A stretch of 64,000 nucleotides of DNA, taken from Uranotaenia lowii. Taxonomy: Eukaryota; Arthropoda; Insecta; Diptera; Culicidae. Below are positions 32,514-43,778 of the stretch, piece after piece. The position numbers were made by a program, and so were the translations under genes. The number at the start of each line of letters is the position of its first letter. The stretch's first letter is position 1. Where the stretch lies: the NCBI RefSeq assembly GCF_029784155.1, contig NC_073693.1, forward strand, positions 285,792,875-285,856,874, given 5' to 3'. The notes below the pieces were generated by a model. That model was not told the origin of the DNA, searched no databases, and was given only the letters and a program-made list of their open reading frames with translations.

Positions 32514-33916
32514 CGTGAATTGTTGGGCAAAAAATTATAGATAAAGTTCAGTCACCAAAACCCCCCCCATAAGTCGGTTCTTCCTACGGCCCTGACTGAG
32601 GCGATAAGCACGCGACTTAACTGCTCTCATTTACTCTCCTTGACAAAAGCAAACCTGAAATACTGAGCGCTTTGGAGAACACGACGAACCTGATGCCAGG
32701 ATGATCTGTAGCGCGAAAAGTGGAAAATACAATAGAAATATCGTTGTTTCTCGTTTTGAAGCAGTGATTTCTGGTTTCAAGCACAATCATTCAAAGATCC
32801 ATCCAAATTTGTGATTATAAACTAAATAATATTCCAATCAGTGAGAAAGTTTTCATGAATTCTTAGTTCCCGCAAAATGGAGAGAAGACGATCCCAAGCA
32901 TAAGTAAATGTTATTGGTAGTTCGTAGTAAAATCCAAAGCGCGCAGTTTGTCATATCAATGCTTTGCTTTGCTTTCTTATTGGAACGCAACGCGCCGCTT
33001 GTCGCTCCAGCATGACATCAGATTTGAATTATAGAATAACTGCCTAACCTATTTAATACGACCTAACTAATACCTTGTGAGCCTCATTCATGTAAGAATC
33101 AAATGACGTAAGAGAAAAAAGAACGTATACATTGGAAAGCTCTCACCATGTGAAACTGCTCATTTGTTCTGCACAACGCCTGCTGCGTTCCAGTTCGCTT
33201 CATTACATTGCACATGCTTGCCTTCTGAAAAAAAACAAACAAATCACACTAGATGCACCTCAAGATTACTGCGGACTTGTTCTATCTCGAACATCCGCAT
33301 CCAAATAACTTGAAAATTGAGATTGAAAACGTTCCACACTACTTGCTGACGCATAATACGAGCCCAAATTTCAACAGTGAACCACCCTAGTAAATCTACC
33401 AGTTCGTCGCTGCATCAAGTTATTTTTGTTTTACTCCATATCTAATATTCTTCGTCATACACTATTTCACTCACACATTATAACAAGCATAAACTTTTTC
33501 TCCCAAAAATCCACACTATCATGTTTTTCATACCGGCATCTACTGTATCACAGCAACCATACATACAAAGAAAGCCCTCTCCCCAACTGTTCTTGCCGCT
33601 ATCATTCACTAGTAATTGTATAACCCGTGCCCGTCAGCGATTTCCACAGCATAAACTTCGCGTGCTTCGAGCATGGGTTGATCGGCGCACTGGCAAACCT
33701 CACTTCCATTATTTGATGATATATTTCAGATAATTAAATCTTCCTTCTGGAAAATGATGAGTAAAAGAGAAAGAACAGTACGGAAAATATTTGGAGACAA
33801 CGCATCAGGCAGTACTATTATATGCTGTTTTTGCTGTATGTTGGTAAAATTTAACATCTTCTAAGCAGAATTAACTTTCATCACATCAACTTTTTTTCAA
33901 AATGGGATTTAGGAGA
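31191..33916. other. No recognised gene
   Basis: Mixed AT-rich sequence lying between the two 22-bp direct repeats. A T tract sits at 32485-32513. At 32555-32590 a C run followed by ATAAGTCGGTTCTTCCTACGG is a copy of the repeat seen at 57040-57090. Several short frames near 33426-33733 show no known domain. Confidence 0.3.
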
Positions 33917-34777
33917 AATAGGGGAACATGCCCTATTATGCGCCACCTAAGCGAATCGCTGATTTTCTATGTATTCCACGTACAAATTGTGATAAAAATG
34001 GGTGTAATCATTGAAGAAAAGTGTTTTCTACAAATTCCTATGATTTTTCATTACTCAAATTGCTATAGTTTCTTCAAAAACTTGATTTTTAAAAACCATA
34101 TTCAAAGCCACAGAACAAAACTGTGTTGCGAATACGCGCCGCTGTGTATTCAATACGCGCCTAGCAGCCGAACACACCCGAGAGCAGCCGAAGACCGAAA
34201 ACACACCAATACTTACAGACACTTTGACTGAAAAGAAAATCAAAATGGACTAACAGAAATTTAACAAAAAATGAATAATAGATTTTTTGGGCTGAATTAA
34301 CGCTCAAAATATTGTTTTAGACTTTTTGTTCAATTTCAATCAAAATTGACCTTTTTGAAAAATTAATGCTATTTTCAGCCTACTACGATTGGCGCGTTAT
34401 AAAGAGCGCATGGGCCGTGATAGAACATACCCATGAAAAGCATACCTTAGCGAGTTCAGTATAATTTTTTAGCATAAAATCATAATTTAGATTCTCCTCT
34501 ATCGATGTGTCAGAAAATATTGTCTTATTCGTTTTTCTCTGCTTGGTGACACCTTATTAAAAGTGTTTTAAAATTTAGATCGAAATGAAGAAAAACCTAA
34601 ATAGTGAAATTATCACGACACAGGGGCATTTTAAGGAAAAAATCATACTTGCCATGACCAATCACAGCATTTAGAACAAATTGGTAATATTTTGCAGGCT
34701 TTAAATGTTACAGATTCTTCAAAACAAGAGTGGCGCGTATTAGCCACATGGGGCGTTATATGAACTTTTCCCCTACT
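33917..34777. mobile_element. TIR element with GCGCGTATTA-type internal repeats
   Basis: The left end reads AATAGGGGAACATG and the right end, complemented, AGTAGGGGAAAAGTTC. The outer part resembles the AGTAGGGGGAAG end of the element at 27303-28275. Internal words AATACGCGCC (34132, 34150) and TATGCGCCAC (33938) in the left half are mirrored by GGCGCGTTATA (34391) and GTGGCGCGTATTA (34730) in the right half. No transposase frame and no clean target duplication. Confidence 0.5.
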
Positions 34778-36155
34778 TAGCTTTGGGATATTTTCATGAG
34801 GACTAACTGCAATAGATTAACCCGGTTGGCCGGTGTTCCTTAAAATATTTTTGGTGTTGGCCGCATTGCGTTTCCATCTCCGCAATCCGTGGAATCATTT
34901 CACTACACAATCTTGCTCAACTCGTACCTACATTGCATACCACCTATATCACCATATGATTGTTTCTATACACATTTGATCCTACAGTTGCGCTTCTCTC
35001 TCCAATTCATGCAAGTATGTGTATCGAGCATAATTCTTCAGCACCAAACTCACACAACCCCGCCCAAATTGGACGCCATTCTTCAGGAAAGCATTTTTTA
35101 CAAAGCTCTAACTTGAACTTTTGTTAGCACAATTATGTTGTAAAGATAATGATCCGGAACAAGGATTTTTTTTCACAATGCGTCGATGCAAACGCCACTC
35201 TTCGTTGCAAAAACAAACCCCACTAATATTGGTTTCACTAGCTATAAATTTAGGCAATTTTGGCTCGATTGCCGCCGCTTCCATCATAACACTTTAATGC
35301 ATCTGCTATTCTTCAGGAAGAAATTTTTGAACGAGAAAAAAACTTATCGCATTTTTAGTGAATTTTATCGTGTGTCCACTATGGTTCTGGATACATTCAG
35401 TCGCCTATTTCACAATTCAACAACCGGCCAATATCACAGATTCAAGGCAAAAAAAAACATCACTAAATGATGCGCACGAGTAAACCACGTCCGAACGCGA
35501 CGGAAGCTAATTTCGGCAGAAAAGTCATGCCATCGTAATTGAGTTTAATTATCCTGAATGTCAACATCGTCGATTTCGATGGCACGTGCTCGTACAATTC
35601 TTGGATACCCCTATTATTATTACTTGCATCGCGGCTTTTCAACATCTTTTACGACCGATGCAGAATAATATTTCAAAACCAGTTCTGCAGAATGCTAATC
35701 GTCCTATCGTCGATCGACGAAGTGACAAGGAAAACAGGGATGAGACCTGATTATTTAATGAGTTTCTAAGGTCGTATCAAAAGCTAGTGTTAAGAGCGGG
35801 GGATGGCAACCTGGTACTTTTACGAGCAAGAATCTTTTTCTTCAACTCTATCCATCGGGAGAAACGTTTATGACGTTTTCCTCTCTAAGCAGTACAGAGT
35901 TGAAAGTGTCAAAATTTCAATGATTGTTGTGTTAATGTGCTATCAAACATACTTCTATAACATATGACATTAATTTCGAGTCCTTGACAATTAAATATCA
36001 GGTTTGTTTTGGTGGTTTTTTTTTATGGTTGTCAAATTTAATGACAAAGGATAGGGATGCCATCCCCCTGGTTAAGATAGATTGAAGTAAAAATCGAAGA
36101 CCACTTATCTCGCTTCCTGCTCAATCAGATGATTTATGCCTTGAATTTAGACTAT
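34778..36155. other. No recognised gene; contains right 22-bp direct repeat
   Basis: No gene recognised. The second copy of the 22-bp direct repeat lies at 35518-35539. Frames of 75-94 codons (34889-35116, 35186-35470) have no motif that I know. Confidence 0.3.
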
Positions 36156-36157
36156 TT

Positions 36158-36330
36158 TGTTCAAGTGTACCTTTTTATTTGATTTGTTATGATAAATGCC
36201 TGGATTGTGGCCGGATTTGCTTGGATATTGCCCGGTGTTGAGTTGAAAATTTTGAAATCCAATGCCCGGTTTGGGCCATGTTTTTAAATAAAAATCCGAA
36301 TTTGTCCGGCTCGGAAACGTACGTACGAAT
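36158..36330. repeat. Fragment of a CCCGG-rich TIR family
   Basis: GGATATTGCCCGGTGTTGAGTTGAAAATTTTGAAATCCAATGCCCGG-type sequence is shared with 47757-48172, 46220-46685 and, inverted, 39425-39560. Only an internal or 3' part is present here, ending near TTTGTCCGGCTCGGA. Confidence 0.45.
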
Positions 36331-36639
36331 TTGGAAAGCTTATATAATAGGCTTTTCACTAATCACTAGTGAATAATTGTACTTCCACCGCCAGAACTTA
36401 AATATTTCTGAGTCCCAAAAAATAATACAAGTATGTTATTTTTTTTCCTTATCTTTGATCATATTTTTGAGGTTTTATTCTTGACACTTCACCAGCTATG
36501 TCATTCGTATCTAGTTATTTTTTTACAATGTTTCATAAATTTCTTCATAAATTCTATGAGTGACTTTTTATGTAAGTATTCGTTTTTTTTTTTCTAATTT
36601 CATAAACAGTACCATTTATATTGTATTCTTCTCGAGTTT

Positions 36640-36740
36640 TCTTGTTTCCGTGGCAATCCGTCAGAATGTGCTGGACAGTAGTTCGTACATCGCAGAACTG
36701 GCATACTGGAGCAGGACATGTATCAAATTAGTGGGCGCAG
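36640..36740 (-). pseudogene. C-terminal relic of a non-LTR retrotransposon ORF2
   Basis: On the minus strand, about 36718-36658 translates to a PVCQFCDVRTTVQHILTDCH-like block. The spacing Cys-x2-Cys then His-x4-Cys, with the VQHIL core, is the zinc-knuckle-like end seen after the RNase H or RT region of many insect LINE ORF2 proteins (I, R1 and LOA groups). Upstream and downstream codons degenerate quickly. This is a short decayed piece, unrelated to the element at 59-63 kb, which lacks this motif. Confidence 0.5.
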
Positions 36741-36835
36741 GCGCAGTCCTAGACCTGGTTCTTGAAGGGAAAGCGAGGGGGAAGAGGGTGGATTTTTCAA
36801 ATGTTCGATAATCTATATATATATAAAAATGAATT

Positions 36836-36836
<1 letters not shown>

Positions 36837-36898
<62 letters not shown>

Positions 36899-36905
36899 GT
36901 CTGTT
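36837..36905 (+). repeat. (GTCT)n microsatellite
   Basis: About 17 near-perfect GTCT units close to the 5' end of the Helitron. Helitron-borne GTCY tracts of this kind are known from dipterans. Confidence 0.9.
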
Positions 36906-38511
36906 CCCTATAGACTCGAAAAATACTAAACCGATTTACGTGAAGCAAATCAAATCAAGCAAATCGAACCAAACTTGGCATGGTAGGGTACTTGGGTACG
37001 AGAAATATTTCTAAGAATATTTGGTACCCCTCCCTCCTTTCAGTGAGGAGATAGGAAGGAGGGAGGGGGCCTACCTTACAATTTTTTACATAACTGGAGG
37101 ACTAATCAAGCTAATGGAACCAAATTTGGCATGGGAGGGTAGGGGAATACGAGGAATGGTTCTATGATTATTTCAGACCCCTCCCTGCTTCCAGTGAAGA
37201 TAAAGGAAGGAAGGAGGAGGTTTTCATACCTTTTTAATTGCATAACTTGAAAACTATTCGATCAAATGAAACCAAATTTGGCTTGAAAGTTTATTTGGGA
37301 GCGATAAATAGTTCTCTGAATATTTGCTACCCTTCCCTCCTTCCAGTGAGGAGATAGAAAGTGAGGGGGAGGAACTCTTTTACAATTTAATAGCTAATCA
37401 AGCAAATGGAACCAAATTTGGTGTGGGAAGGTATCTGATAACGAAAAATGTTTCTACGATATTTTGAGAACCTTCCGTTCTTCAAGTTGTAGAATCTTAA
37501 GGGAGGATACGTAAAAAGGTTATTAGCTTATTTAAGACTTCTTCTCCTTCAATTGGGGATACAGTTAGGGAGGACGGGAGCTCATATACGATAGTCTTGC
37601 ATAAACCAAGCACTTATCTGACAAGTGGAACCAAATATGACATGGGAACAATCTAACAATCGAGCAAATGGATCAGAATTGGGCATGGGAATGTATTTGA
37701 ATACACGAAATGTTTGATCTTGATCCCCTCCTTCCAGGTAGGGGATGATAGGCAGCAAGAGGGGTTCCAATACCAATTTTATGGCACAACTCGACAACTA
37801 ATAAAGCAATCGAAATCAAATTTGGCATGGGAGGGTATTCAAGTACAAGAAATGTTTTTTCGGTGGATTAGCACCCCTCTCTCCATTCAGTGGAACGATA
37901 TAATGGGAAGAGGGTGACTCATACATCAAGAAAATGGAACCAAATTTGCATGGAAGCATATTTGTGTACGGGTAATGTTGCTTCGATGGTTTGAGACCCC
38001 CTTCTCCTGCCAGAGGGGAGATATAAAGTGGGGAGAGAGTCACCCATTTTTTTAAATTGCTCGAGAGCTTATCGAGAATGAATCCATATATGATATGTAA
38101 TCGTATTTATATATAAGAAGTGTTTTTCTGATGTTATGAGACCCCATTCCTTCCATTAAAGTTAAAAGAATGATGGAGGGGGTCACTCTCACAATTTGTA
38201 TAATAATTCTAGAACGGATAGGTTAAATGAGTGTCCCGTGATGTTATTTTGTTACAGAAAATTTTTCTAGGATAGTTTGAGACCCTCTCTACAAATGAAG
38301 GGACAGCGAAAATTACATATATAAAAAAATTACATAAGCTTTAAACTTATGAAGCAAAGAAATTCAGAGTCATAAAAAGGATTAAAACACGGATTTAAAA
38401 AAAGAATAATTAAGATTTCAAAATAAAAAACGTTGCAATTTTATTTTGAAAAATAATGATATTGAAATTGAATTTAGAATTTTGTGCAAATAAATGAAAA
38501 GTTAAATAACT

Positions 38512-38870
38512 GAGCGCTGATGTGGTATGGTGGATAGGCTGGCGCGAGTCTGGTAACCCAGGCGTACCCGGTTCGATTCCCGGTATCGGTAAGAAAAATT
38601 TTTGGGTTTGAATCCCATAAGTTTCCGACAGGTAAGATGTTTTTTACTGTATAAATAATTAAATATTTCAGAGGGAATGCATCTGGGGTGAATCTGAAGA
38701 TACTATTGCAAGCGGAGTGGATTGCCAACCATTGTAGGTCTCTGACGGTTGGATGCCTTCTCTCGACGAACTATCTGCCGTAGAAGCCTGAGAAGCAATT
38801 CGAAGGCCAAGTCACAGACAATAGGCTGGACCTTGCTACCGATGGGGGAACCATACATACATACATACAT
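38512..38870 (+). mobile_element. tRNA-derived SINE with (CATA)n tail and 20-bp target duplication
   Basis: The head contains TGGTATGGTGGATAGGCTGG (A-box region) and GGTTCGATTCC (B box), followed by CGGTATCGG, an arrangement typical of tRNA-derived SINEs. The tail is (CATA)n. AAATGAAAAGTTAAATAACT is duplicated exactly at 38492-38511 and 38871-38890, which gives the element ends. It sits inside the Helitron 36812-38949 and so is younger. A second copy, inverted and with a different 3' part, is at 48800-49038. Confidence 0.85.
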
Positions 38871-38959
38871 AAATGAAAAGTTAAATAACTAGGGACCACA
38901 AATTTTAATAATTTTTGGAAGGTGTAGCAAAGCACACCGGGTCAGCTAGTCAGTCAATA

Positions 38960-39424
38960 AAAAGGAACGAAAATATCTGGGTTTTTTTTTATTTCAGAGA
39001 AAAAATGGGGTGGAAACTGTTACTTACAAGTCTACAATAAATGCTGTACCTCCTCTTAAACTTGAATTTCATTGAACAAAATCAGAGGTATTTTGAAAAA
39101 TATGTAAACAAAATATGAATAGAAAATATTTTCAACACATTTATCAAATATACGTATTAAGATATCCTTAAATACAACTAAAATATCATCTATTCTTAAA
39201 TACAATTCGCATTGTCAATTCTGGTTATCTCTCTGTCTACCCCTCTGGTTATTTCAAAATATAAATTTACGATGCTTTTGGAACTTTATTTTCATTAATT
39301 TGATATCGAATTTCAAGCATACATACGAGATCTTATAATTATATTAGAACTGAAACGAATAAAAAAGTAACCAATTAAGAGAATTGTTTTTTTTTTCTAC
39401 CACATAAAATTTGCACATGTTTTT
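38960..39424. other. No recognised feature
   Basis: AT-rich filler without a credible frame. Confidence 0.3.
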
Positions 39425-39560
39425 CTCAACGTATCCAGGCCTGGTAAATCCGAGCATTTCTACACAAAAAACTGGCGAAATCTTGGCATTAGATTTCAAA
39501 ATTTTCAACTTAAATCGAGCAACATCCAAGCAAATCCGGCAAAATTTCTGGCATTTCTCA
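39425..39560 (-). repeat. Fragment of the CCCGG-rich TIR family, inverted
   Basis: GTATCCAGGCCTGGTAAATCCGAGC and GATTTCAAAATTTTCAACTTAAATC match the inverted form of the family seen at 36158 and 48050. Only part of an element survives. Confidence 0.4.
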
Positions 39561-39732
39561 TGAAATTTAAGAGAAATAAAGAATAATAAATACATGCAAA
39601 ATAATGTATTTATCAAGTCACATCAGAGGTGTTATAATCTAATTTTAAAATTCGAAAAAATAATTACGAAAGTTTCGACAGCATATTTAAAAAAATATTT
39701 GAATTACATAATCATCAGATATTGGTTAAAAT

Positions 39733-40857
39733 GAGAGATGTACCGAATAGTGGTATTCGACGAACGGCCGAATACCGAATATTGACATTTTCAACTATTC
39801 GGCCAAACGAATATTCGGCCGAATATTCGGTCGAATATTTTATTGAGTTTTTAATGAAAAATACTTAAGTGATTATTTTAATCCTTTATATTTCTTCCAT
39901 ATTTATGCTTCTCATGTTTTTAGTCGATTATTTTCACTCAGATGATATTATCGGATGATGTATTGCAAGATACTTTTTAAGTAGGGGTCGTTCTGAATTT
40001 TAAAAAATATCACCAATAACTGAAAAGACATCAGATGACTAGTCACTTCTAGGGCGTTTATCACCAAAAAGATTGCGTTCCTGTGAAATCTGGGACAAAA
40101 CATGTCGAAACAATTGCTAAGCTGTTTGAAATTACTTCTTTGATATTGAATTAGATGAAGGTCCAATTTGAGCAAGATATCTTCGAAATAGTTGTTGAAA
40201 AGTAAGATCTTTAACCTTAAACATACCATACTTTCAACCACACGTATTCACACGCTCTGGCGTTCAGGACGATTTAAAAAAAATTAATAAAGGCCACAAT
40301 TTATGTTTATTTAAAAATTGTTTTAAAATCGTTATTGAACACAAATCTAAAACTTTCGAAGAGAAATTTGAGTTTTTTATTTAATTAAGCAAATAATCTG
40401 ATTAAACCCGAGCAAAATTCGGGAAGTTTTGAGCAATATCGGACATCCCGGCTAGATTTGACTTAGGTATCTGGAATCTTTACTGGATTTATGGGCAAGC
40501 CTGAATATGTTCAGAAAATCTGGGATAAACTATAATAATCAAAGTATAAAACGATACCTGTCGACATTCTCCTATACGACCTACAGTGAAAGATACGCGG
40601 ATACACCTTAGATGTTTTGCTCAAACCATAAGTTTTTAATGAATGTGTAGCTTTTACAACATTACTTTTGGATATTTTATAAATTATCCCATATCATTTG
40701 AAAATTTTTACAAGTCTGTAGAAGATATTCGGCCTATTCGGCCTATTCGGCCGAATACTTAGCTCAACTAATCGGTGAGCCGAATATTCGGCTTAACGGT
40801 TTTTCGGCGGAATTCGGCGCCGAATATTCGGCCGACTGAATATTCGGTACATCTCTA
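39733..40857. mobile_element. hAT-type element, ends (T)AGAGATGTACCGAATA
   Basis: An 8-bp direct repeat GTTAAAAT flanks it at 39725-39732 and 40858-40865. The ends AGAGATGTACCGAATA and TATTCGGTACATCTCT are inverted, with one mismatch at the outermost base (G left, TA right). Dense CGAATATTCGGCC palindromes lie next to both ends. An 8-bp duplication and a TAGAG-type end fit hAT elements. A 97-codon minus frame (39948-40241) is present, but I cannot recognise a transposase motif in it. Words of the CCCGG-rich family appear near 40405-40500. Confidence 0.75.
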
Positions 40858-40865
40858 GTTAAAAT

Positions 40866-41218
40866 GTTGAAAAAAATATAAGAAGGTTAGAATGCCAGCG
40901 GAAGAAATACGCTTCTGAAGTGCAAACTGGAAAACTGATTATTACAATAGAAAAATTTGCTGCATTTTAAATTTCTAACTATAAAGGAAACTTAACACTT
41001 AAAGACCCAATGTTTTTTTTACTTCTAGGAAGGACCAAGCTATATTGATGCACTGGATGTTTTAATTATTTGAATTTTTCAAATTTTTCAAAATTAAATG
41101 AAAGTGCTCAAAAAAGCTCAGAAGTTGAAACCAATACAAAATTCATAACCATTTGCTCGTGTTATTTTCGTAAAAGAGATATTTAGTGACAATTTTTACA
41201 AAAAAGTTGTTTGTATGG
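40866..41218. other. No recognised feature
   Basis: AT-rich sequence, no frame or repeat identified. Confidence 0.3.
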
Positions 41219-42137
41219 TAGATGGTCATCGTTCATTCGGAGTTATCACAACCTACATAACAAATTAAAAATTAAAAGAAACATAAAGGCGAACCTCCTC
41301 ATCCATTAACGAAATTTTATTAATTTAAATATATTCTTATAAATATTCTTCCAAGTTTGATAGAAGGATCTTAAGGATCGTTTTTGAAAACACATTAGTG
41401 TATCAAGAACAAGACTAAAGAAAACAAGTTAGTTGAAAGATAATTTAAACACATTTTTTACTTTACTTTTAAACTTTTTATCACTGCCTCAAACATAGAA
41501 ATAGGAGTTTCCTTAAGAAAAATCTAGGAGCATAGGAGGTGTAGGAAAACTCGATCGTACCATTCACCAAAATGGATCCTGATCTATAACCTTTCCCCTA
41601 CTAACAAAACCCTTTCCTTTGATATTTAAATATAGATTCGCAGACATATAGACGGTTTCTATGGTTGGTGATATTGACTTACCTTTTTTTCTAAGTTTTT
41701 CAAAATGAGTCTTTGGAATATTTAGGGACAAAAGGTTGTTGATTGATCCTAGAAAGTATCCTACTAACAATCCTTCCTTCATTCCTCATTGACTACTAGT
41801 ACGTGGCCGGCGCCGTTATTGTTCATTTTCAAAGGTAGAGCATGAGTTTTGTGCATTGTGAATGGAATGCTAATCCCAAGCACCATTCTTTTGGCCCTTG
41901 CACAAAACTGATGGCCTCGATCAATCACGGAGTAGCAACCATTGGCGAGGTAGAACTTGTTCTGCTTAGCCACGCCAGCGATCAAGGAATTTGAAGTGCG
42001 TAAGTTAAACAAAGTCTAATCTGTTATCTGAAGTTTCATATGAATGATCATATCAAAGCACTTCAAGTTCAATGATTTAAGGTGAATATGAGTAGTCAAC
42101 TAAGCTAAGCTAAGCTAGATGGTCATCGTTCATTCGG
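41219..42137. other. Block bounded by 22-bp direct repeats, ends in (TAAGC)n
   Basis: TAGATGGTCATCGTTCATTC plus GG occurs exactly at 41219-41240 and 42116-42137. Just inside the right copy lies TAAGCTAAGCTAAGC (42101-42115). A direct repeat of this length plus a simple tail fits a LINE-mediated insertion with its 3' end to the right. The coding-like fragment inside reads the opposite way. Confidence 0.5.
41779..42020 (-). pseudogene. Unrecognised coding-like fragment with GC-ending codons
   Basis: A 77-residue minus-strand frame ends at 41779. Codons over about 41990-41850 favour G or C at the third place (GTG, AAG, CAG, AAC, AAG, TTC, TAC, CTC, GCC), unlike the AT-rich surroundings but like real insect genes. 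The peptide includes KQNKFYLANGCYSVIDRGHQ. I do not recognise the family. The start is uncertain: an AG acceptor-like site precedes it near 42021, so it may be an exon copied with its intron edge. A following frame (41782-41564) overlaps its stop by the ATGA bases but has weak codon support. Confidence 0.4.
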
Positions 42138-42424
42138 CTCAAGAAATTGCAATGTTGCTGCTGTTTCAGTTTGGAGAACCCACTCTTATCTACCTTGGGA
42201 TTTTCAGGGATAAACACTACCTGGTTTTTTTGGTTGATAAACACTCCCACTATGTGTACAATTGTGGAAATTAAAATGTACTTCAACTAGAAAAAGTTCA
42301 AAGTTTTGATATAAATTCGAGTATTTTCGCGTAAATTCTAGGGTTTTTTGCCCTGCTGCTGATGGAAAATTTTACAGAACTTAAGGGTCAAAGAAAAGGA
42401 AGAACATAAGCCGTAAAAAGATAC

Positions 42425-42645
42425 AACGTATAACCGCCAGGACTTGAACCTGCAATTTCCGCTTCAGTACAAACGGTGCGATAGCCAATTACACCACGGT
42501 GAATGTGATGAATTCGACCGACACGAGCGTACAATTCTAGCTCCATCGGTTGACTGCTGGACCTTCCATCGATACACACTATGTATTTTTCGCATGAGTA
42601 CTAAAGCGGAGATGGCGGGTTCAAGTCACACGCAGTCACCCTTTT
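42425..42645. repeat. Pair of tRNA-like sequences in opposite orientation
   Basis: On the minus strand, about 42505-42430 reads CCGTGGTGTAATTGGCTATCGC, then GGTTCAAGTCCTGGCGG: A box and B box at tRNA-like spacing. On the plus strand a second B-box unit, GCGGGTTCAAGTCAC, is at 42616-42630. Neither has a complete acceptor stem with a CCA-type end. SINE heads rather than tRNA genes. Confidence 0.45.
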
Positions 42646-42939
42646 AGCATCTTTAATAAAATAAACCAAGCAGCTAAAAGTCACATATTCACCTCAAAGA
42701 AGGCTTTGAAAGTTACATATTAGCTGACAAAGAAAAACAATTTCACAATTCCCTTGAGTGAACTTGAAAGTAACAAAAGTGATTGATATGTACGTTGTAT
42801 GTGACTTCTGTTGTCCAATTCAAGAAAATTGCAAAAGATCTTTATATGTACGATGTAAGGGACTTAATTCAAAAAAAGAAGTACTCTAAACGGGATTTAC
42901 TTTGTCACAAAAAGTGCATTAAGGTGCTTTCTTCCTGGC

Positions 42940-43055
42940 TGGCTGGCTTTCTGGTGGGGCGGGCTTCTAGGCTTGGCCTTGTGGGCCTTGTGGTAGCGTG
43001 TTCGGTTGTCATCACGAAGATTGCGGTTCGATCCCGAAGCTGGGAAACCTTTTTT
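42940..43055 (+). repeat. tRNA-like SINE head
   Basis: GCCTTGTGGTAGCGTGTTCGG (A-box region) and GCGGTTCGATCCCG (B box) are spaced about as in a tRNA. The flanks do not pair as an acceptor stem. A derived pol III promoter of a SINE is the likely origin. Confidence 0.45.
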
Positions 43056-43069
43056 TGATAAGAAATAGG

Positions 43070-43778
43070 ATTACTTGAGTGACCTTTCTAAATTATAAGG
43101 TGGAACAATTTTTCTAAAATCGCCCAATAAAATAAACATTATTATCTACCTTAAAACGTTCACGGAAGGGTATCCCTTATCCTCCAGTTTTATCACATTG
43201 AACTAAATGTGAGGTATTTTGAAAAATTTAAAAAAAAAATAGAGATGAAATTTAAACTTTTTAAACTCATTTTCTATTTGAACTCGATATTCTTTGATTC
43301 AACTTCTATCTCCGAATCTTTCATTATCAATGAAAATGTTGATAAAAATGTGATTTTCGTGTTTTGCATACCAGGAAGTTGAAAAAAATGACTTATAAGC
43401 TCAATAAGGAATCTCTCATTATTAAGGTTATTTTATAAAATAAAAAAAAAAACTTTTTGTTAAATGAAAGAACATTTTAAGAAACTTTTCAATTATCTTT
43501 TTTTCCTAAATCTAAATTAGACTTTTTAATAAAATATAAAACTATTTGAATTTTAACACATTTTTTCAATCTGGAACAAATGAAAGGAAATTTTAATCTT
43601 TTGTTTAGAAAAGTTACAAATTTTCAATAATGAGGGTATGAAAAAAATGGAAATAGTTTTTTATTCCTTGAAGGGCACAATTCTCCCTATATATTGAAAG
43701 GATTTTTGAAATTTAATTGAAAATTTTGAAATGATGGAATTGGTGCAAATCGTATTGGTGCTAAAAATTTATGAGCTG
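43070..43778. other. No recognised feature
   Basis: AT-rich sequence leading up to the target duplication of the nested hAT block. Confidence 0.3.

Larger units (their letters stand above)
36812..38949 (+). mobile_element. Helitron with (GTCT)n and internal minisatellite
   Basis: Starts TCTATATATATATAAAAATG after A and ends with GGTGTAGCAAAGCACACC hairpin, then GGGTCAGCTAG before T: the Helitron pattern. A (GTCT)n tract follows the 5' end. From about 36960 to 38120 a 130-170 bp unit recurs at least eight times, each with TGGAACCAAATTTGGCATGG and a CCCCTCCCTCC / GGAGGGAGGGG segment. A SINE is inserted at 38512-38870. No Rep/helicase gene. The 3' terminus is the same type as at 568, 19110 and 58612. 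Confidence 0.75.

Noticed and set aside
36661..37014. Frames rich in repeated TDRQ and SVCL units
   Set aside because: They are translations of the (GTCT)n microsatellite.
39948..40241. Possible hAT transposase remnant
   Set aside because: The frame lies inside a hAT-type element, but I cannot match it to conserved hAT transposase blocks.
42430..42510. Possible tRNA gene on the minus strand
   Set aside because: A and B boxes are present at fair spacing, but the terminal stem and anticodon arm are not convincing; read as a SINE head.
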